Shown one piece after another: positions 55,162-63,760 of a DNA stretch of 64,000 bases. Under the pieces are notes generated by a model. That model was not told where the DNA came from, ran no database searches, and saw only the letters and a list, made by a program, of their open reading frames with translations. How positions within the stretch are numbered: position 1 is the stretch's first letter; each line of letters starts with the position of its first letter. Source of the stretch: Mariluticola halotolerans (GTDB taxonomy: Bacteria; Pseudomonadota; Alphaproteobacteria; Rhizobiales; Devosiaceae); NCBI RefSeq assembly GCF_021611515.1, contig NZ_CP090960.1, positions 62,001-126,000 on the forward strand, in the 5' to 3' direction. Both the position numbers and the translations under genes were made by a program.

Positions 55162-55764
55162 TCAGGCTCCCTTGGTGATGCGGGTTGAGCGCGGCAGGCA
55201 CGCCAGCGATTTCTCTGTCACAAAAATCATGTCGACCCCGCGCGGGTAGAGCGCGTGATTGGCCTTGGCCATGGCCCAGAAAGCGGCGGGCAGCGGGGCG
55301 GCTGAGAAAATCTGCGTGTTTTCAATGCCCGGCCCTTCAAGGGTCACGCCGGTCGAATTGGTCAGCGCTTCGACTTCGATGACGAGCGTCGTCGATTCGT
55401 CGGGATATTCATCACTGCCCAAATCAAAAAGCGCCAAATTGTCTAGACTTTTTGCGTCGGAAATAAAGGCAAAACTGGCCTGGTCACGGCTCTCAGTGAA
55501 GGGCGCGCCGGTGTGAAAACGCAAAAAATTATCGAGTTCGCTGGCGGTGACGAGAGCCGGGTCGCGCCAAACTGGTGTGTCATAATCACATAATGTGAGG
55601 GCAACCATTGCCGCAACCGGCCCCATGGGGGCGGGGCATGCAACCGGTTCTGGTGCGGCATAGATCCGGCCCGGATGGGCCATGGCCTGCATGATGATAT
55701 GAAAGGCCGACTGCGATTGCAGGGTCATATCTTCAAAGCCGGCGGCGCGTGGCGTGTCGAGCAT
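55162..55764 (-). CDS. phnH: Carbon-phosphorus lyase core subunit PhnH
   Basis: 200 residues. A structural core subunit of the GHIJ complex with a PLP-transferase-like fold lacking cofactor. MAHPGRIYAAPEP and LVIEVEALTNSTGVTLEGPGIE are PhnH family segments. Its start overlaps the phnG stop by one base (TAATG). Confidence 0.95.
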   Translation of the reverse strand: MLDTPRAAGFEDMTLQSQSAFHIIMQAMAHPGRIYAAPEPVACPAPMGPVAAMVALTLCDYDTPVWRDPALVTASELDNFLRFHTGAPFTESRDQASFAFISDAKSLDNLALFDLGSDEYPDESTTLVIEVEALTNSTGVTLEGPGIENTQIFSAAPLPAAFWAMAKANHALYPRGVDMIFVTEKSLACLPRSTRITKGA

Positions 55765-56231
55765 TAATTGTCTCCCCGGACCAGAGTGAAAAAGTCCACC
55801 TTGGTGGCGGCAGTTTCGCGCGATTTTCGGCTGTCATCCGCCTTGATGTGTTGAGTCAGCGGGGCGATGATTTCGGATTCTACGCGCGGTCTTAGCGCCG
55901 GATTTTGCCAGGCTGCATCAAAGAAGGCAGCGATGGCGGCCTTGCGCTGGTTGCGGCCATGACAATAGGCGTGCCCGGTCTCGCCGCTGGCAAGGGTAAC
56001 AGTGGCGCGGGTGACAGAAACTTCACCGATATTGAAGGGCGCGCCGCCACCACCCATGCGGCCACGTGCCATGATCAGGCCGGTTTCGGGCTTGCGGGTG
56101 AACTGCCAGTTGGGCCGGTTTTTGAAGTTGTTATAGGCCATTTCCAGAGCGTTCTCATCGGCCAAAGCGAGCACTTTCATAGCGCTCTGACGCGCGGTGA
56201 TTTCGCTGTCAGATGATGTTTCGGGCGTCAT
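55764..56231 (-). CDS. phnG: Carbon-phosphorus lyase core subunit PhnG
   Basis: 155 residues. A core subunit of GHIJ. Family motifs include RPNWQFTRKPETGLIMARGRMGGGGAPFNIGEVSVTR and HAYCHGRNQRKAAIAA. I start at the ATG at 56231, behind GGAGAC; an ATG six codons earlier is less well placed. It is the first gene of the run and faces the divergent phnF. Confidence 0.95.
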   Translation of the reverse strand: MTPETSSDSEITARQSAMKVLALADENALEMAYNNFKNRPNWQFTRKPETGLIMARGRMGGGGAPFNIGEVSVTRATVTLASGETGHAYCHGRNQRKAAIAAFFDAAWQNPALRPRVESEIIAPLTQHIKADDSRKSRETAATKVDFFTLVRGDN

Positions 56232-56298
56232 GCAGCTGTCTCCAGGCAATGATATCTGTTTGGCGCTAGCCGTTGCCGAGGTCTAAAATCCTCATCAT

Positions 56299-56336
56299 CA
56301 TTTGTCTATACAAATTTTTGATAAACTAGACAAATG
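56299..56336. promoter_or_regulatory. PhnF operator candidate between phnG and phnF
   Basis: CATTTGTCT (56299-56307) and AGACAAATG (56328-56336) are perfect inverted arms with a 20-base AT-rich centre; TGTCTATACAAA adds a smaller overlapping dyad. It sits in the 131-base divergent region, the expected place for the GntR/HutC-type repressor PhnF to bind. Confidence 0.65.
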
Positions 56337-56362
56337 TTGTTGATATGCATTAAGAACGACTC

Positions 56363-57118
56363 ATGTTGCAGAACGATGACAAAATTGATGAGCCCGCGAA
56401 CACCGCCACTTCAGGGCGGGTGGTGATCTGGCGACGTATTGCGGACAGTCTGAAGGCTGACATTCTATCGGGCCGCATGCAGCCTGGCGGGCAGTTGCCA
56501 ACGGAAAGCGTTCTGGCTGAGCGCTTCTCGGTGAACCGTCATACAGTGCGCCGGGCGCTCTCGGCGTTGACGAGCGATGGATATATAGAGGCGACGCGCG
56601 GGCGCGGCACATTTGTGGCTGAACACCCGATCCATTATCCAATCGGCAGCCGCACCCGATTCTCGGAAATCGTTTCTGGACAGGCGTTACAGCCCGGTGG
56701 GCGGCTTATTTCCTCCGCGATTGTCGCCGCCAATGCGGCGCTGGCGGAGCGCCTGGGCATAGCCGAGGGCAAACCCTTGATCCGGCTGGAAGTCTTGCGC
56801 GTGGCTGATAGCGTGCCGGTGACGGTGGGCACTTTGTGGTTCATTGCCGCGCGCGTGCCCAACCTGATCAATGACTATGCCGAGACCGGTACCATTACCA
56901 AGGCGCTGGAGAAGGCCGGGTTCGGCGATTACCGGCGGCAGGCAAGCTGGATTACGACGATGATTGCCGATGGAGAAGACCGGCGGCATCTGAAACTGGG
57001 TAATGGTGCGCCGGTGCTGGTGGTTGAAAGTCTAAACATTTCCGCAGACGGGCAGCCTTTGCAGTTCTCCCGCGCCCGGTTTGCCGGTGGTGCGGTGCAA
57101 CTGGTCATTGAAAGCTGA
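56363..57118 (+). CDS. phnF: GntR/HutC-family phosphonate regulator PhnF
   Basis: 251 residues. The N-terminal winged helix (about 18-85) has ILSGRMQPGGQLPTESVLAERFSVNRHTVRRALSALTSDGYIEATRGRGTF, a clear GntR signature. The C-terminal UTRA ligand domain follows (RLEVLRVADSVPVTVGTLWF, then LVVESLNISADGQPLQFSRARFAG). It probably represses the phn genes and is released by a phosphonate or pathway metabolite; the effector is unknown. It reads divergently from phnG and is followed by the Pho box and phnC. Confidence 0.94.
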   Translation: MLQNDDKIDEPANTATSGRVVIWRRIADSLKADILSGRMQPGGQLPTESVLAERFSVNRHTVRRALSALTSDGYIEATRGRGTFVAEHPIHYPIGSRTRFSEIVSGQALQPGGRLISSAIVAANAALAERLGIAEGKPLIRLEVLRVADSVPVTVGTLWFIAARVPNLINDYAETGTITKALEKAGFGDYRRQASWITTMIADGEDRRHLKLGNGAPVLVVESLNISADGQPLQFSRARFAGGAVQLVIES

Positions 57119-57152
57119 TTGCAGCGCCCGTTTTCGCTCACCGGCTTTTCCA

Positions 57153-57181
57153 CAGTCACGCAACTGACATTAAACCGACAC
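57153..57181 (+). promoter_or_regulatory. Triple Pho box ahead of phnC
   Basis: Three 7-base units at exact 11-base spacing: CAGTCAC (57153), CTGACAT (57164) and CCGACAC (57175), related to the PhoB half-site CTGTCAT with A/T-rich 4-base spacers. It lies 61 bases before the phnC start, in the right place for activation under phosphate starvation. Confidence 0.75.
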
Positions 57182-57241
57182 GCTTGCGTTAAGCGCCGCC
57201 GCTAGTGGTTCCGCATCAGGGATCAATTTGCGAGCAACGCC

Positions 57242-58099
57242 ATGCTTAAACTCGAAAATGTCACGCGCCGGTTCGGTGCCAATATTGCGGTAGATGACTG
57301 TTGTATTGAAATTCCGAGCGGGCAGATGGTGGGCATTATCGGGCGATCCGGTGCCGGCAAGTCGACCCTGTTGCGCATGATCAACCGTCTGGTTGACCCC
57401 TCCAGTGGCGATATCTGCTTTTGCGAGGAGAAGGTTTCGGCGCTGAATGGCCGTGAGTTGCGCGATTGGCAGCGTGATTGCGCCATGATTTTTCAGCAGT
57501 TCAACCTGGTGCCGCGGCTTGATGTGCTGACGAATGTGCTTTTAGGGCGGCTCAATGGCCGGCCGACCATGGCCTCGATACTCAACCTGTTTTCCCGCGA
57601 GGAGCGCGCCGAGGCGCTGATGGCGCTGGAGCGGCTCGACATCGTGCAGACCGCGTTGCAGAAGGCGGGCACCCTCTCGGGCGGTCAGCAGCAGCGCGTG
57701 GCGATTGCCCGTGCGCTCATGCAAAAGCCAAAGGTTATTCTGGCGGACGAGCCGATTGCCTCGCTTGATCCGCGCAATGCCCAGATCGTCATGGATTCGC
57801 TGAAGCGGATCAATGAGGAAGAGGGCATCACCGTCATCACCAATCTGCACACGCTCGATACAGCGCGGGCTTATTGCGAACGCATTATCGGCATGCAGGC
57901 CGGCAAGGTTGTGTTCGATGGCGCGCCTGACGCGCTTACCGAAGACGCTGCCCGCAGCATTTATGGTGCCGATGGGCTTGATGAAGCCTTCTCTGAAGCG
58001 CTGACCTCCACAAGCATAAGCGGTGCCCGTTCGAAGCCCCGTTTTCCCACACCAAAGGAATCCCTTCAGCCTGCCGCTACGGCATACGCCATCAACTGA
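57242..58099 (+). CDS. phnC: Phosphonate ABC transporter ATP-binding protein PhnC
   Basis: 285 residues. Energises phosphonate uptake. Walker [12 protein letters not shown], signature [15 protein letters not shown] and Walker [13 protein letters not shown] are complete, and the family segment [11 protein letters not shown] is present. The C-terminal tail is longer than average. It is the first gene of a plus-strand phnCDE1E2 operon downstream of phnF. Confidence 0.96.
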   Translation: MLKLENVTRRFGANIAVDDCCIEIPSGQMVGIIGRSGAGKSTLLRMINRLVDPSSGDICFCEEKVSALNGRELRDWQRDCAMIFQQFNLVPRLDVLTNVLLGRLNGRPTMASILNLFSREERAEALMALERLDIVQTALQKAGTLSGGQQQRVAIARALMQKPKVILADEPIASLDPRNAQIVMDSLKRINEEEGITVITNLHTLDTARAYCERIIGMQAGKVVFDGAPDALTEDAARSIYGADGLDEAFSEALTSTSISGARSKPRFPTPKESLQPAATAYAIN

Positions 58100-58192
58100 T
58101 CGGCGGGCAAAGGATATCGCTTCCGATCCCATGTGCGTGAGGCACATGGGCGGATTTCGACACGTAAAAGACGATCAACAGGAGAGACGTCG

Positions 58193-59098
58193 ATGTTGAA
58201 GAAACTGCTTCTTGGTACGGTTGCTGTCATTGCAATCGCCGGCCATGCCTATGCTCAGGACCGCGCGGAATTCCGCGTTGGCATCCTTGGTGGCGAGAAC
58301 GAAGCTGACCGCCTGCGCAATTTCGAATGCCTTGTTGACCACCTCAAGGAAGACATGGGTTTTGAGAAGGTTTCGCTGTTCCCGGCTGCCGATTATGACG
58401 GCGTGATCCAGGGCCTGCTTGGCGGCACACTTGATTATGCCGAACTCGGCGCTTCGGGCTATGCCAAGACTTATCTGGAAAACCCCGATGCGGTTGAGCC
58501 GATCCTGACCACGGTCCAGACCGATGGTTCCACCGGCTATTATTCGATCATGGTGGCCCGCAAGGATAGCGGCATGACCAAGATTGAAGACATGAAGGGC
58601 AAGAAGCTCGGCTTTGCCGACCCGGATTCCACTTCCGGCTTTCTCGTGCCCAATGTGACCCTGCCTGACGCCATTGGCGCACCGGTTGATGAATTCTTCT
58701 CCGAAACCGGTTTCGGCGGCGGTCATGAAAACCTCGTGCTTGAAGTTGTCAAAGGCACGTTTGATGCCGGCACCACATGGGGTTCGGGCGTTGGCGATTT
58801 CGCTGATGGCTATACCTCGGGCAACCTCAACAAGATGGTCGAGAAGGGCATTCTCGACATGGACGATCTGGTTGAACTGTGGAAGTCGCCATTGATCCCG
58901 AACGGTCCGATTGTTGTGCGTACCACGCTCGACCAGGAAACAAAGGATGCGTTCAAGGCCATGATGATGGCGATGCCTGCGAACGATCCGGCTTGCTTCG
59001 CGGCCATTCAGGGTGGCGACTATGAGGGTCTGACGGAAGTCAATGTCGACTTCTATCAGCCGATCATCGCAGCCCGTAAATCGCTTATTGGCGGTTAG
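58193..59098 (+). CDS. phnD: Phosphonate ABC transporter substrate-binding protein PhnD
   Basis: 301 residues. A signal peptide (1-21, ending AYAQD) leads to the periplasmic binding protein: FRVGILGGENEADRLRNFECLVDHL, then YAELGASGYAKTYL and GFADPDSTSGFLVPN for phosphonate contact. CAGGAGA precedes the ATG at 58193, which I prefer over an upstream frame. A hairpin follows before phnE1. Confidence 0.95.
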   Translation: MLKKLLLGTVAVIAIAGHAYAQDRAEFRVGILGGENEADRLRNFECLVDHLKEDMGFEKVSLFPAADYDGVIQGLLGGTLDYAELGASGYAKTYLENPDAVEPILTTVQTDGSTGYYSIMVARKDSGMTKIEDMKGKKLGFADPDSTSGFLVPNVTLPDAIGAPVDEFFSETGFGGGHENLVLEVVKGTFDAGTTWGSGVGDFADGYTSGNLNKMVEKGILDMDDLVELWKSPLIPNGPIVVRTTLDQETKDAFKAMMMAMPANDPACFAAIQGGDYEGLTEVNVDFYQPIIAARKSLIGG

Positions 59099-59114
59099 GT
59101 TTAACCGATGACTT

Positions 59115-59149
59115 GAACATGCCCGTCCGTGCGCGCCGGGCATGTTCAT
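59115..59149 (+). terminator. Hairpin in the phnD-phnE1 gap
   Basis: TGAACATGCCCG and CGGGCATGTTCA form a perfect 12-bp stem with an 11-base loop, not followed by Ts. Such hairpins after binding-protein genes stabilise the upstream mRNA and lower permease expression. It overlaps an alternative phnE1 start at 59142, which argues for the start at 59175. Confidence 0.65.
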
Positions 59150-59174
59150 ATCCTCCCCACAGGTGGACACGGAT

Positions 59175-60140
59175 ATGCAGGCAGCTCTCACTCCCGGTGC
59201 CGAGACGCGGATCAGGGCCGTTGAGGCGCATTGGCGCCAACTGGCTGGACAGCGCCGGTTCTACACCATTCTCAGCATCGTGCTGCTTGTGATGGCGACA
59301 GCAGGTTCCCTCTGGTTTGCCAATGAGAGCAATGCGGGCAAGTTTTTTGACCGCCTGCCGTATTTCTTCGATTTTTTCAAAGACATGGCGCCGCGCGATG
59401 GCTGGGAAGTCTGGCGCGCCTTGTTTGATCTTGAGAGCCCTTATTATGACGGGTCGTTCAAGTACGATTATACCGAGGGAAGGGTGCCATTGTTTGGCGG
59501 TCTTTATCTTCCCGAATACATGTTCAAGATGATCGAGACGCTGAACATTGCCATTGTTTCAACGCTTGTTGGCTTCGGACTTGGATTTGTGTTCTGCTTT
59601 CTGGCGGCTTCCAACATCACCACGCGGCGTTGGTTGCGGTTCTTTGTGCGGCGCTTTCTCGAAATTTTGCGTGCCTTCCCCGAAATCGTGATTGCCGGGT
59701 TTTTTCTCGCCGTTTTCAGCCTCGGCGCCATTCCGGCCATTCTGGCGGTTGCCATTCATACGGTCGGCGCGCTGGGCAAAATGTTTTTTGAAGTTGTCGA
59801 GAATGCTGACATGAAGCCGGATGAGGGCTTGCAGGCGGTTGGCGCGAACTGGCTTGAGCGTGTCTGGTTCGGCATTGTGCCGCAGGTCATGCCGAACTTC
59901 ATTTCATACGGATTGTTGCGCTTTGAGATCAATGTGCGCGCCTCGACGATTATCGGCGCGGTTGGTGGCGGCGGCATTGGCGAAGTTCTGCGCCTGTCGA
60001 TCAGCCGCGGGCATGAGGCCAAGACGCTGGCGATCATCCTGTTGTTGTTCACAACGATTGTTTTGGTCGATCAGCTTTCGGCCTGGTTAAGGCGCAAGCT
60101 GGTCGGCGATCAGGCCTTTCAGATGGTGGGAGCAGGTTAA
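59175..60140 (+). CDS. phnE: Phosphonate ABC transporter permease PhnE1
   Basis: 321 residues with about six membrane helices. The EAA-type loop that contacts PhnC is seen as LQAVGANWLERVWFGIVPQVMP, and GAVGGGGIGEVLRLS is typical of PhnE. FFDFFKDMAPRDGWEVW forms a periplasmic segment after helix 1. The ATG at 59175 follows GGTGG. phnE2 overlaps its stop by one base (TAATG). Confidence 0.94.
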   Translation: MQAALTPGAETRIRAVEAHWRQLAGQRRFYTILSIVLLVMATAGSLWFANESNAGKFFDRLPYFFDFFKDMAPRDGWEVWRALFDLESPYYDGSFKYDYTEGRVPLFGGLYLPEYMFKMIETLNIAIVSTLVGFGLGFVFCFLAASNITTRRWLRFFVRRFLEILRAFPEIVIAGFFLAVFSLGAIPAILAVAIHTVGALGKMFFEVVENADMKPDEGLQAVGANWLERVWFGIVPQVMPNFISYGLLRFEINVRASTIIGAVGGGGIGEVLRLSISRGHEAKTLAIILLLFTTIVLVDQLSAWLRRKLVGDQAFQMVGAG

Positions 60141-61675
60141 TGTCTGTCAGCGCAGCCGATGTGGCAATTATCCAGAACCGTTATCCTGAAGTCTTCAAAA
60201 CCAGCCGGTTGAAACGCTTCAGCCCTCTGATCGCTATCGTGGCGCTTCTGGCCTATGGCATTTATGTGTGGTCGTTTTTTTCGATCAACGACACACTGGC
60301 CAAGGCCAATTGGGATATCGCCGGCAATTATCTCGCCGATTGGGTGGCCTATGAGGTGCGCCCCGATATTGAGGTGAAGGACAATTATCTCGAAATCGGT
60401 TTTCCGCGATTTTCACCGCTGGGCAGTGATCCTCAAGTGCCCTGGATTACGACGGAGACCTCACGGGTGACCAAGGTGTTTGCAGCGCCAGAGGCGGCCA
60501 GCACGGCGACACAAAAATCAGCATCGAGCAGCCTGATGGCACCGGGCACGACAACTGCAGGGCCTTCTACCAGCTTTATGGCACCAACGGCGCCGGTTGG
60601 GCAGGCCGAGACAGGTTCTGCCGGTGACGCGCCGCGTTCGGTGACTGAGGACGCTGCTGTGCGGGCCGAGGTGGATATTGGTGACGCGCATTTGAGCATT
60701 GTGCCCGGGTTGGTGACGATCTTGCGTCAGGGTGAGATCCTGCATCTGACCCTCAGGCCCGGCGAAAGCGTGACGGCGCGTGATCCGCTGCCGGACTGGG
60801 CCAGCCAGAAGCATGCCGGTGGCAAGGTCATGATACAGCTCGGGTTTGCCGGGCGGGTGGAAATTGTCGATGACGCCGTGAAAGTGCGTCACCGGTTTCT
60901 GGGCTGGGAGAATTTTCTGTTCGATACCCGCTCGCCTTTTTGGGGCAAGCCGCTGGGCGAGGTGGCGCGTCTGATCATTGCAGGGCCGCAAATCGAACCG
61001 GATGTGTCCAATTTTGCACTGGCGTGGGACAATATCACCAGCAATGCGGAATGGCAGCATGGCGATGTGTGGATCAAGCTGTTGCAAACAATCGTTATGG
61101 CCTTCGTTGGCACCCTGTTTGCCTCGTTGGTGGCATTTCCGCTGGCGTTTTTGGCGGCGCGCAATATCAACCGCAACAAAGTGGTCAATCAGGTACTCAA
61201 GCGCAGTTTTGACTTTCTGCGTTCCGTGGACATGCTGATCTGGGCGCTGGTATTCACACGTACTTTCGGGCCGGGGCCGCTGGCCGGCATTTCGGCGATT
61301 TTCTTCACGGATACCGGGACATTCGGCAAGCTCTATTCCGAGACACTGGAGAATATTGACGACAAGCAGCGCGAGGGCATCAAGTCTGTGGGTGCCAGCC
61401 CGGTGCTTGTGCAGCGCTATGGCGTGGTGCCACAGGTGCTTCCGGTATTTCTAAGCCAATCATTGTATTTCTGGGAGAGTAATACACGCTCGGCGACCAT
61501 TATCGGCGCGGTTGGTGCCGGTGGCATTGGTCTCAAGCTGTGGGAAGCGATGCGGACAAATTCCGACTGGGAAAATGTCGCCTATATGGTGCTGCTGATC
61601 CTGATCGTGGTGTTTGTGTTCGACAATATCTCGAACTTCCTGCGCAGCAAGCTGATCGGCAAGCCACAGCATTAG
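60140..61675 (+). CDS. phnE: Enlarged phosphonate ABC transporter permease PhnE2
   Basis: 511 residues, roughly twice the length of E. coli PhnE. One helix near residue 30 is followed by a long extracytoplasmic region (about 50-305), including a low-complexity Ala/Ser/Thr/Pro stretch at about 113-168 (ASTATQKSASSSLMAPG). The permease core (about 315-505) has SVGASPVLVQRYGVVPQVLP for ATPase contact and GAVGAGGIGLKLW. It pairs with PhnE1 as a heterodimeric channel. The insert may dock PhnD; this is inferred. Confidence 0.92.
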   Translation: MSVSAADVAIIQNRYPEVFKTSRLKRFSPLIAIVALLAYGIYVWSFFSINDTLAKANWDIAGNYLADWVAYEVRPDIEVKDNYLEIGFPRFSPLGSDPQVPWITTETSRVTKVFAAPEAASTATQKSASSSLMAPGTTTAGPSTSFMAPTAPVGQAETGSAGDAPRSVTEDAAVRAEVDIGDAHLSIVPGLVTILRQGEILHLTLRPGESVTARDPLPDWASQKHAGGKVMIQLGFAGRVEIVDDAVKVRHRFLGWENFLFDTRSPFWGKPLGEVARLIIAGPQIEPDVSNFALAWDNITSNAEWQHGDVWIKLLQTIVMAFVGTLFASLVAFPLAFLAARNINRNKVVNQVLKRSFDFLRSVDMLIWALVFTRTFGPGPLAGISAIFFTDTGTFGKLYSETLENIDDKQREGIKSVGASPVLVQRYGVVPQVLPVFLSQSLYFWESNTRSATIIGAVGAGGIGLKLWEAMRTNSDWENVAYMVLLILIVVFVFDNISNFLRSKLIGKPQH

Positions 61676-61698
61676 GGGCTTCCAGTTTTCCTCCTTAT

Positions 61699-61991
61699 CC
61701 CTCGGGCTTGACCCGAGGGGTCATGCGATATTCGCCAAACAAGATGGATGACCCGGATCAAGTCCGGGCACGAAGGTGGGCGCGGGATGCTGTGGGGGCG
61801 GGATGCTATTGCCCAAACCCTCATTCTGAGCCTGTCGAAGGACGCGGGGTTCGACACCGAGCGTGCCGCCCATCCTGCGACAAGCTCAGGATGAGGTTGG
61901 GTGCGGACTTCAGAATGAGATTGGGTGCACGACAGGCACAGAACCGTTTGCCGCTCTGGATTGCCGCGCGCCTATGGCGCTCGCAATGACG
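61699..61991. repeat. Cluster of intergenic repeats
   Basis: In the 438 bases between phnE2 and the next gene lie a hairpin CCCTCGGG...CCCGAGGG (61699-61719), a hairpin CCCGGA...TCCGGG (61752-61768), paired segments GAGCCTGTCGAAGGA and TGCGACAAGCTCAGGATGAG, and at 61952-61991 a 40-base unit matching 19020-19059 with one mismatch. Such short mobile palindromes are scattered through many alphaproteobacterial genomes. Confidence 0.75.
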
Positions 61992-62113
61992 GCGGAGGGT
62001 TGGGCATGTGCGGCTACACAATTGCGTGAGAACTCCCCCGAAACACTGCATGTTCAGCATGGATTAACCCAAATCCGGCCAAGCTATATGCGTCTGGGCA
62101 AGCGGCGGTGCGC

Positions 62114-62413
62114 ATGAAGATCGTCAACGGATATGTGTGTGAATGCAGTGACGAGGTGCGTCTTGCCAAGCGCGGCATTGACCCGGCCAACCCCCGCAAT
62201 GATCCCGAGATAGCGCGGGAACTGGCCGAGAAGAGCGCTGCAACATCTGCCCGGCCTGTTGATGCGGCCGAGGGCGGTGCGCTTGATCCGAAACGGGATG
62301 ATGCGGCCGATCAATTTGCGGATGCGGCCCTTATCTTCGGGGGAATGCTTGAGGGAACCGAAGTTGCGGACTTCGCCAGGCAAATTTCGCAACTCGTTGA
62401 CAGGTATGTGTAA
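62114..62413 (+). CDS. Hypothetical 99-residue protein
   Basis: Begins MKIVNGYVCECSDEVRLAKRG with two cysteines three residues apart, then a charged, mostly helical body with KRDDAADQFADAAL. No signal peptide or membrane helix, and no family recognised. The ATG at 62114 has only a weak GGCGG upstream; a GTG two codons earlier also exists. It may be a real, poorly conserved gene. Confidence 0.5.
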   Translation: MKIVNGYVCECSDEVRLAKRGIDPANPRNDPEIARELAEKSAATSARPVDAAEGGALDPKRDDAADQFADAALIFGGMLEGTEVADFARQISQLVDRYV

Positions 62414-62442
62414 ACTCCGAGCGGAGCGCTATCCGTGGCGGC

Positions 62443-62577
62443 TTATCTCCACTCGATAACAGCTGATTGAGCGGGTTGCTGACCGGCGATGACCTGGGGC
62501 AGGGCAACGACTGTGCCCATGCTGGCCAAAACCAGGGTTGTGGAAACGATCAGTGATGTGAGCAGGTTCGTTTTCAT
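62443..62577 (-). CDS. 44-residue secreted or membrane small protein
   Basis: A frame MKTNLLTSLIVSTTLVLASM followed by GTVVALPQVIAGQQPAQ and IEWR. GGAGG lies seven bases ahead of the ATG. The first 28 residues form a textbook signal peptide or single membrane helix, and the tail is polar. Divergent from the preceding hypothetical only in part; it lies ahead of the nucleoside hydrolase gene in the same direction. Too short to assign a family. Confidence 0.6.
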   Translation of the reverse strand: MKTNLLTSLIVSTTLVLASMGTVVALPQVIAGQQPAQSAVIEWR

Positions 62578-62658
62578 TTTTGCCTCCGTGCGTCCGCTGA
62601 AGTGTGTCTTCAGGGATAGGAACGCACGGAGAGCCGAAATGGTTCAGATATTTTTTAA

Positions 62659-63609
62659 CTAAGGCAGGCGCGCCAGCCGATCTATCAGCAGATCGTAATA
62701 CCCTTGCGCGTTGGCCTTGGAGAGGAAGAACGCGTTGCGCGGGAAATCGGTCTCGTCGGTGACACCCCAGAAGTCGGCGACGGTCATGCCGCGTGTCAGT
62801 TCGCTTTTGGTTTCGATGGTGACATTGATCTGCCGGCCTTCGAAGAGGTCGGGATTGATCAGATAGGATGTGACGCAAGGGTCGTGCAACGGCGCGCCAT
62901 CCCAGCCGTATTTGGCCAGGTCGAAATCTTCCGAGAAATCCAGCATGTCGGCGACTGCCGTGCCCGATTTATTGCCGATATTGCGGAAAGCTGTGAGCCG
63001 TTCCTTGGTTGTCAGTAATTGATGGGAGACGTCAAGCGAGGCCACAACCAGGGGGATGCCTGAGCGGAAGACGTTATCGGCGGCTTCGGGGTCCACATAG
63101 ATGTTGAATTCGGCTGCCGGGGTGATGTTGCCCATCTGGAAATAGCCGCCGCCCATCAAGACAATCTGTTCGATACGTTCGGCAATGGCCGGCTGCTTGG
63201 CCAGCGCCATGCCGATATTGGTCAAGGGGCCGAGCGCGCAGATGGTCACCGTTCCGGGCGCCTCCGACATGATGGTGTCGATGATGTAATCAACGCCATG
63301 CTGGCTCTGCAGGCTGATTTTTGGCTCCGGCAGCTGTGGGCCGTTTAATCCCGTTTCGCCATGTACATGCTCTGCCGTCACCAGTTTGCGTTGCAGCGGC
63401 CGTGCGCAACCGGCATAGACGGGGATTTCGGTCCGTCCGCTCAGTTCCACGACTTTGAGTGCGTTGATTGCATTCTGGCGCAGGCCGACATTGCCGGCAA
63501 CGGCGACAATGCCAAGTACGTCAAAGTCTTCGGGCGAGGCGAGGGCCAGGAGAATGGCCACGGCATCGTCCTGGCCGGGATCTGTATCGATGATGATTTT
63601 ACGGGGCAT
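62659..63609 (-). CDS. Inosine-uridine-preferring nucleoside hydrolase
   Basis: 316 residues. It cleaves ribonucleosides to base and ribose. The calcium-binding signature IIDTDPGQDDAVA is at the N-terminus. AGNVGLRQNAINALKV follows, VDPEAADNVFRSGIPLV supplies further ligands, and the C-terminal HDPCV gives the catalytic histidine region. I use the ATG at 63609 since MPRKIIIDTDPG is the family N-terminus; its ribosome-binding site is weak. The neighbouring TRAP permease may import nucleosides or a related substrate. Confidence 0.92.
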   Translation of the reverse strand: MPRKIIIDTDPGQDDAVAILLALASPEDFDVLGIVAVAGNVGLRQNAINALKVVELSGRTEIPVYAGCARPLQRKLVTAEHVHGETGLNGPQLPEPKISLQSQHGVDYIIDTIMSEAPGTVTICALGPLTNIGMALAKQPAIAERIEQIVLMGGGYFQMGNITPAAEFNIYVDPEAADNVFRSGIPLVVASLDVSHQLLTTKERLTAFRNIGNKSGTAVADMLDFSEDFDLAKYGWDGAPLHDPCVTSYLINPDLFEGRQINVTIETKSELTRGMTVADFWGVTDETDFPRNAFFLSKANAQGYYDLLIDRLARLP

Positions 63610-63760
63610 GTGTTGTTCAACCAATTGTTTTTTGAACAACTTAGCGGCGTAAATTGCCCGCGTCGATGGGGCATGGCATTTACCCATCTGCCTTTGGGTC
63701 GCACAGTGTCAGGTGGTGTTCAGGCGGGCTGATGTGCCCGCCCTGGCACCCGGTTGTGGA

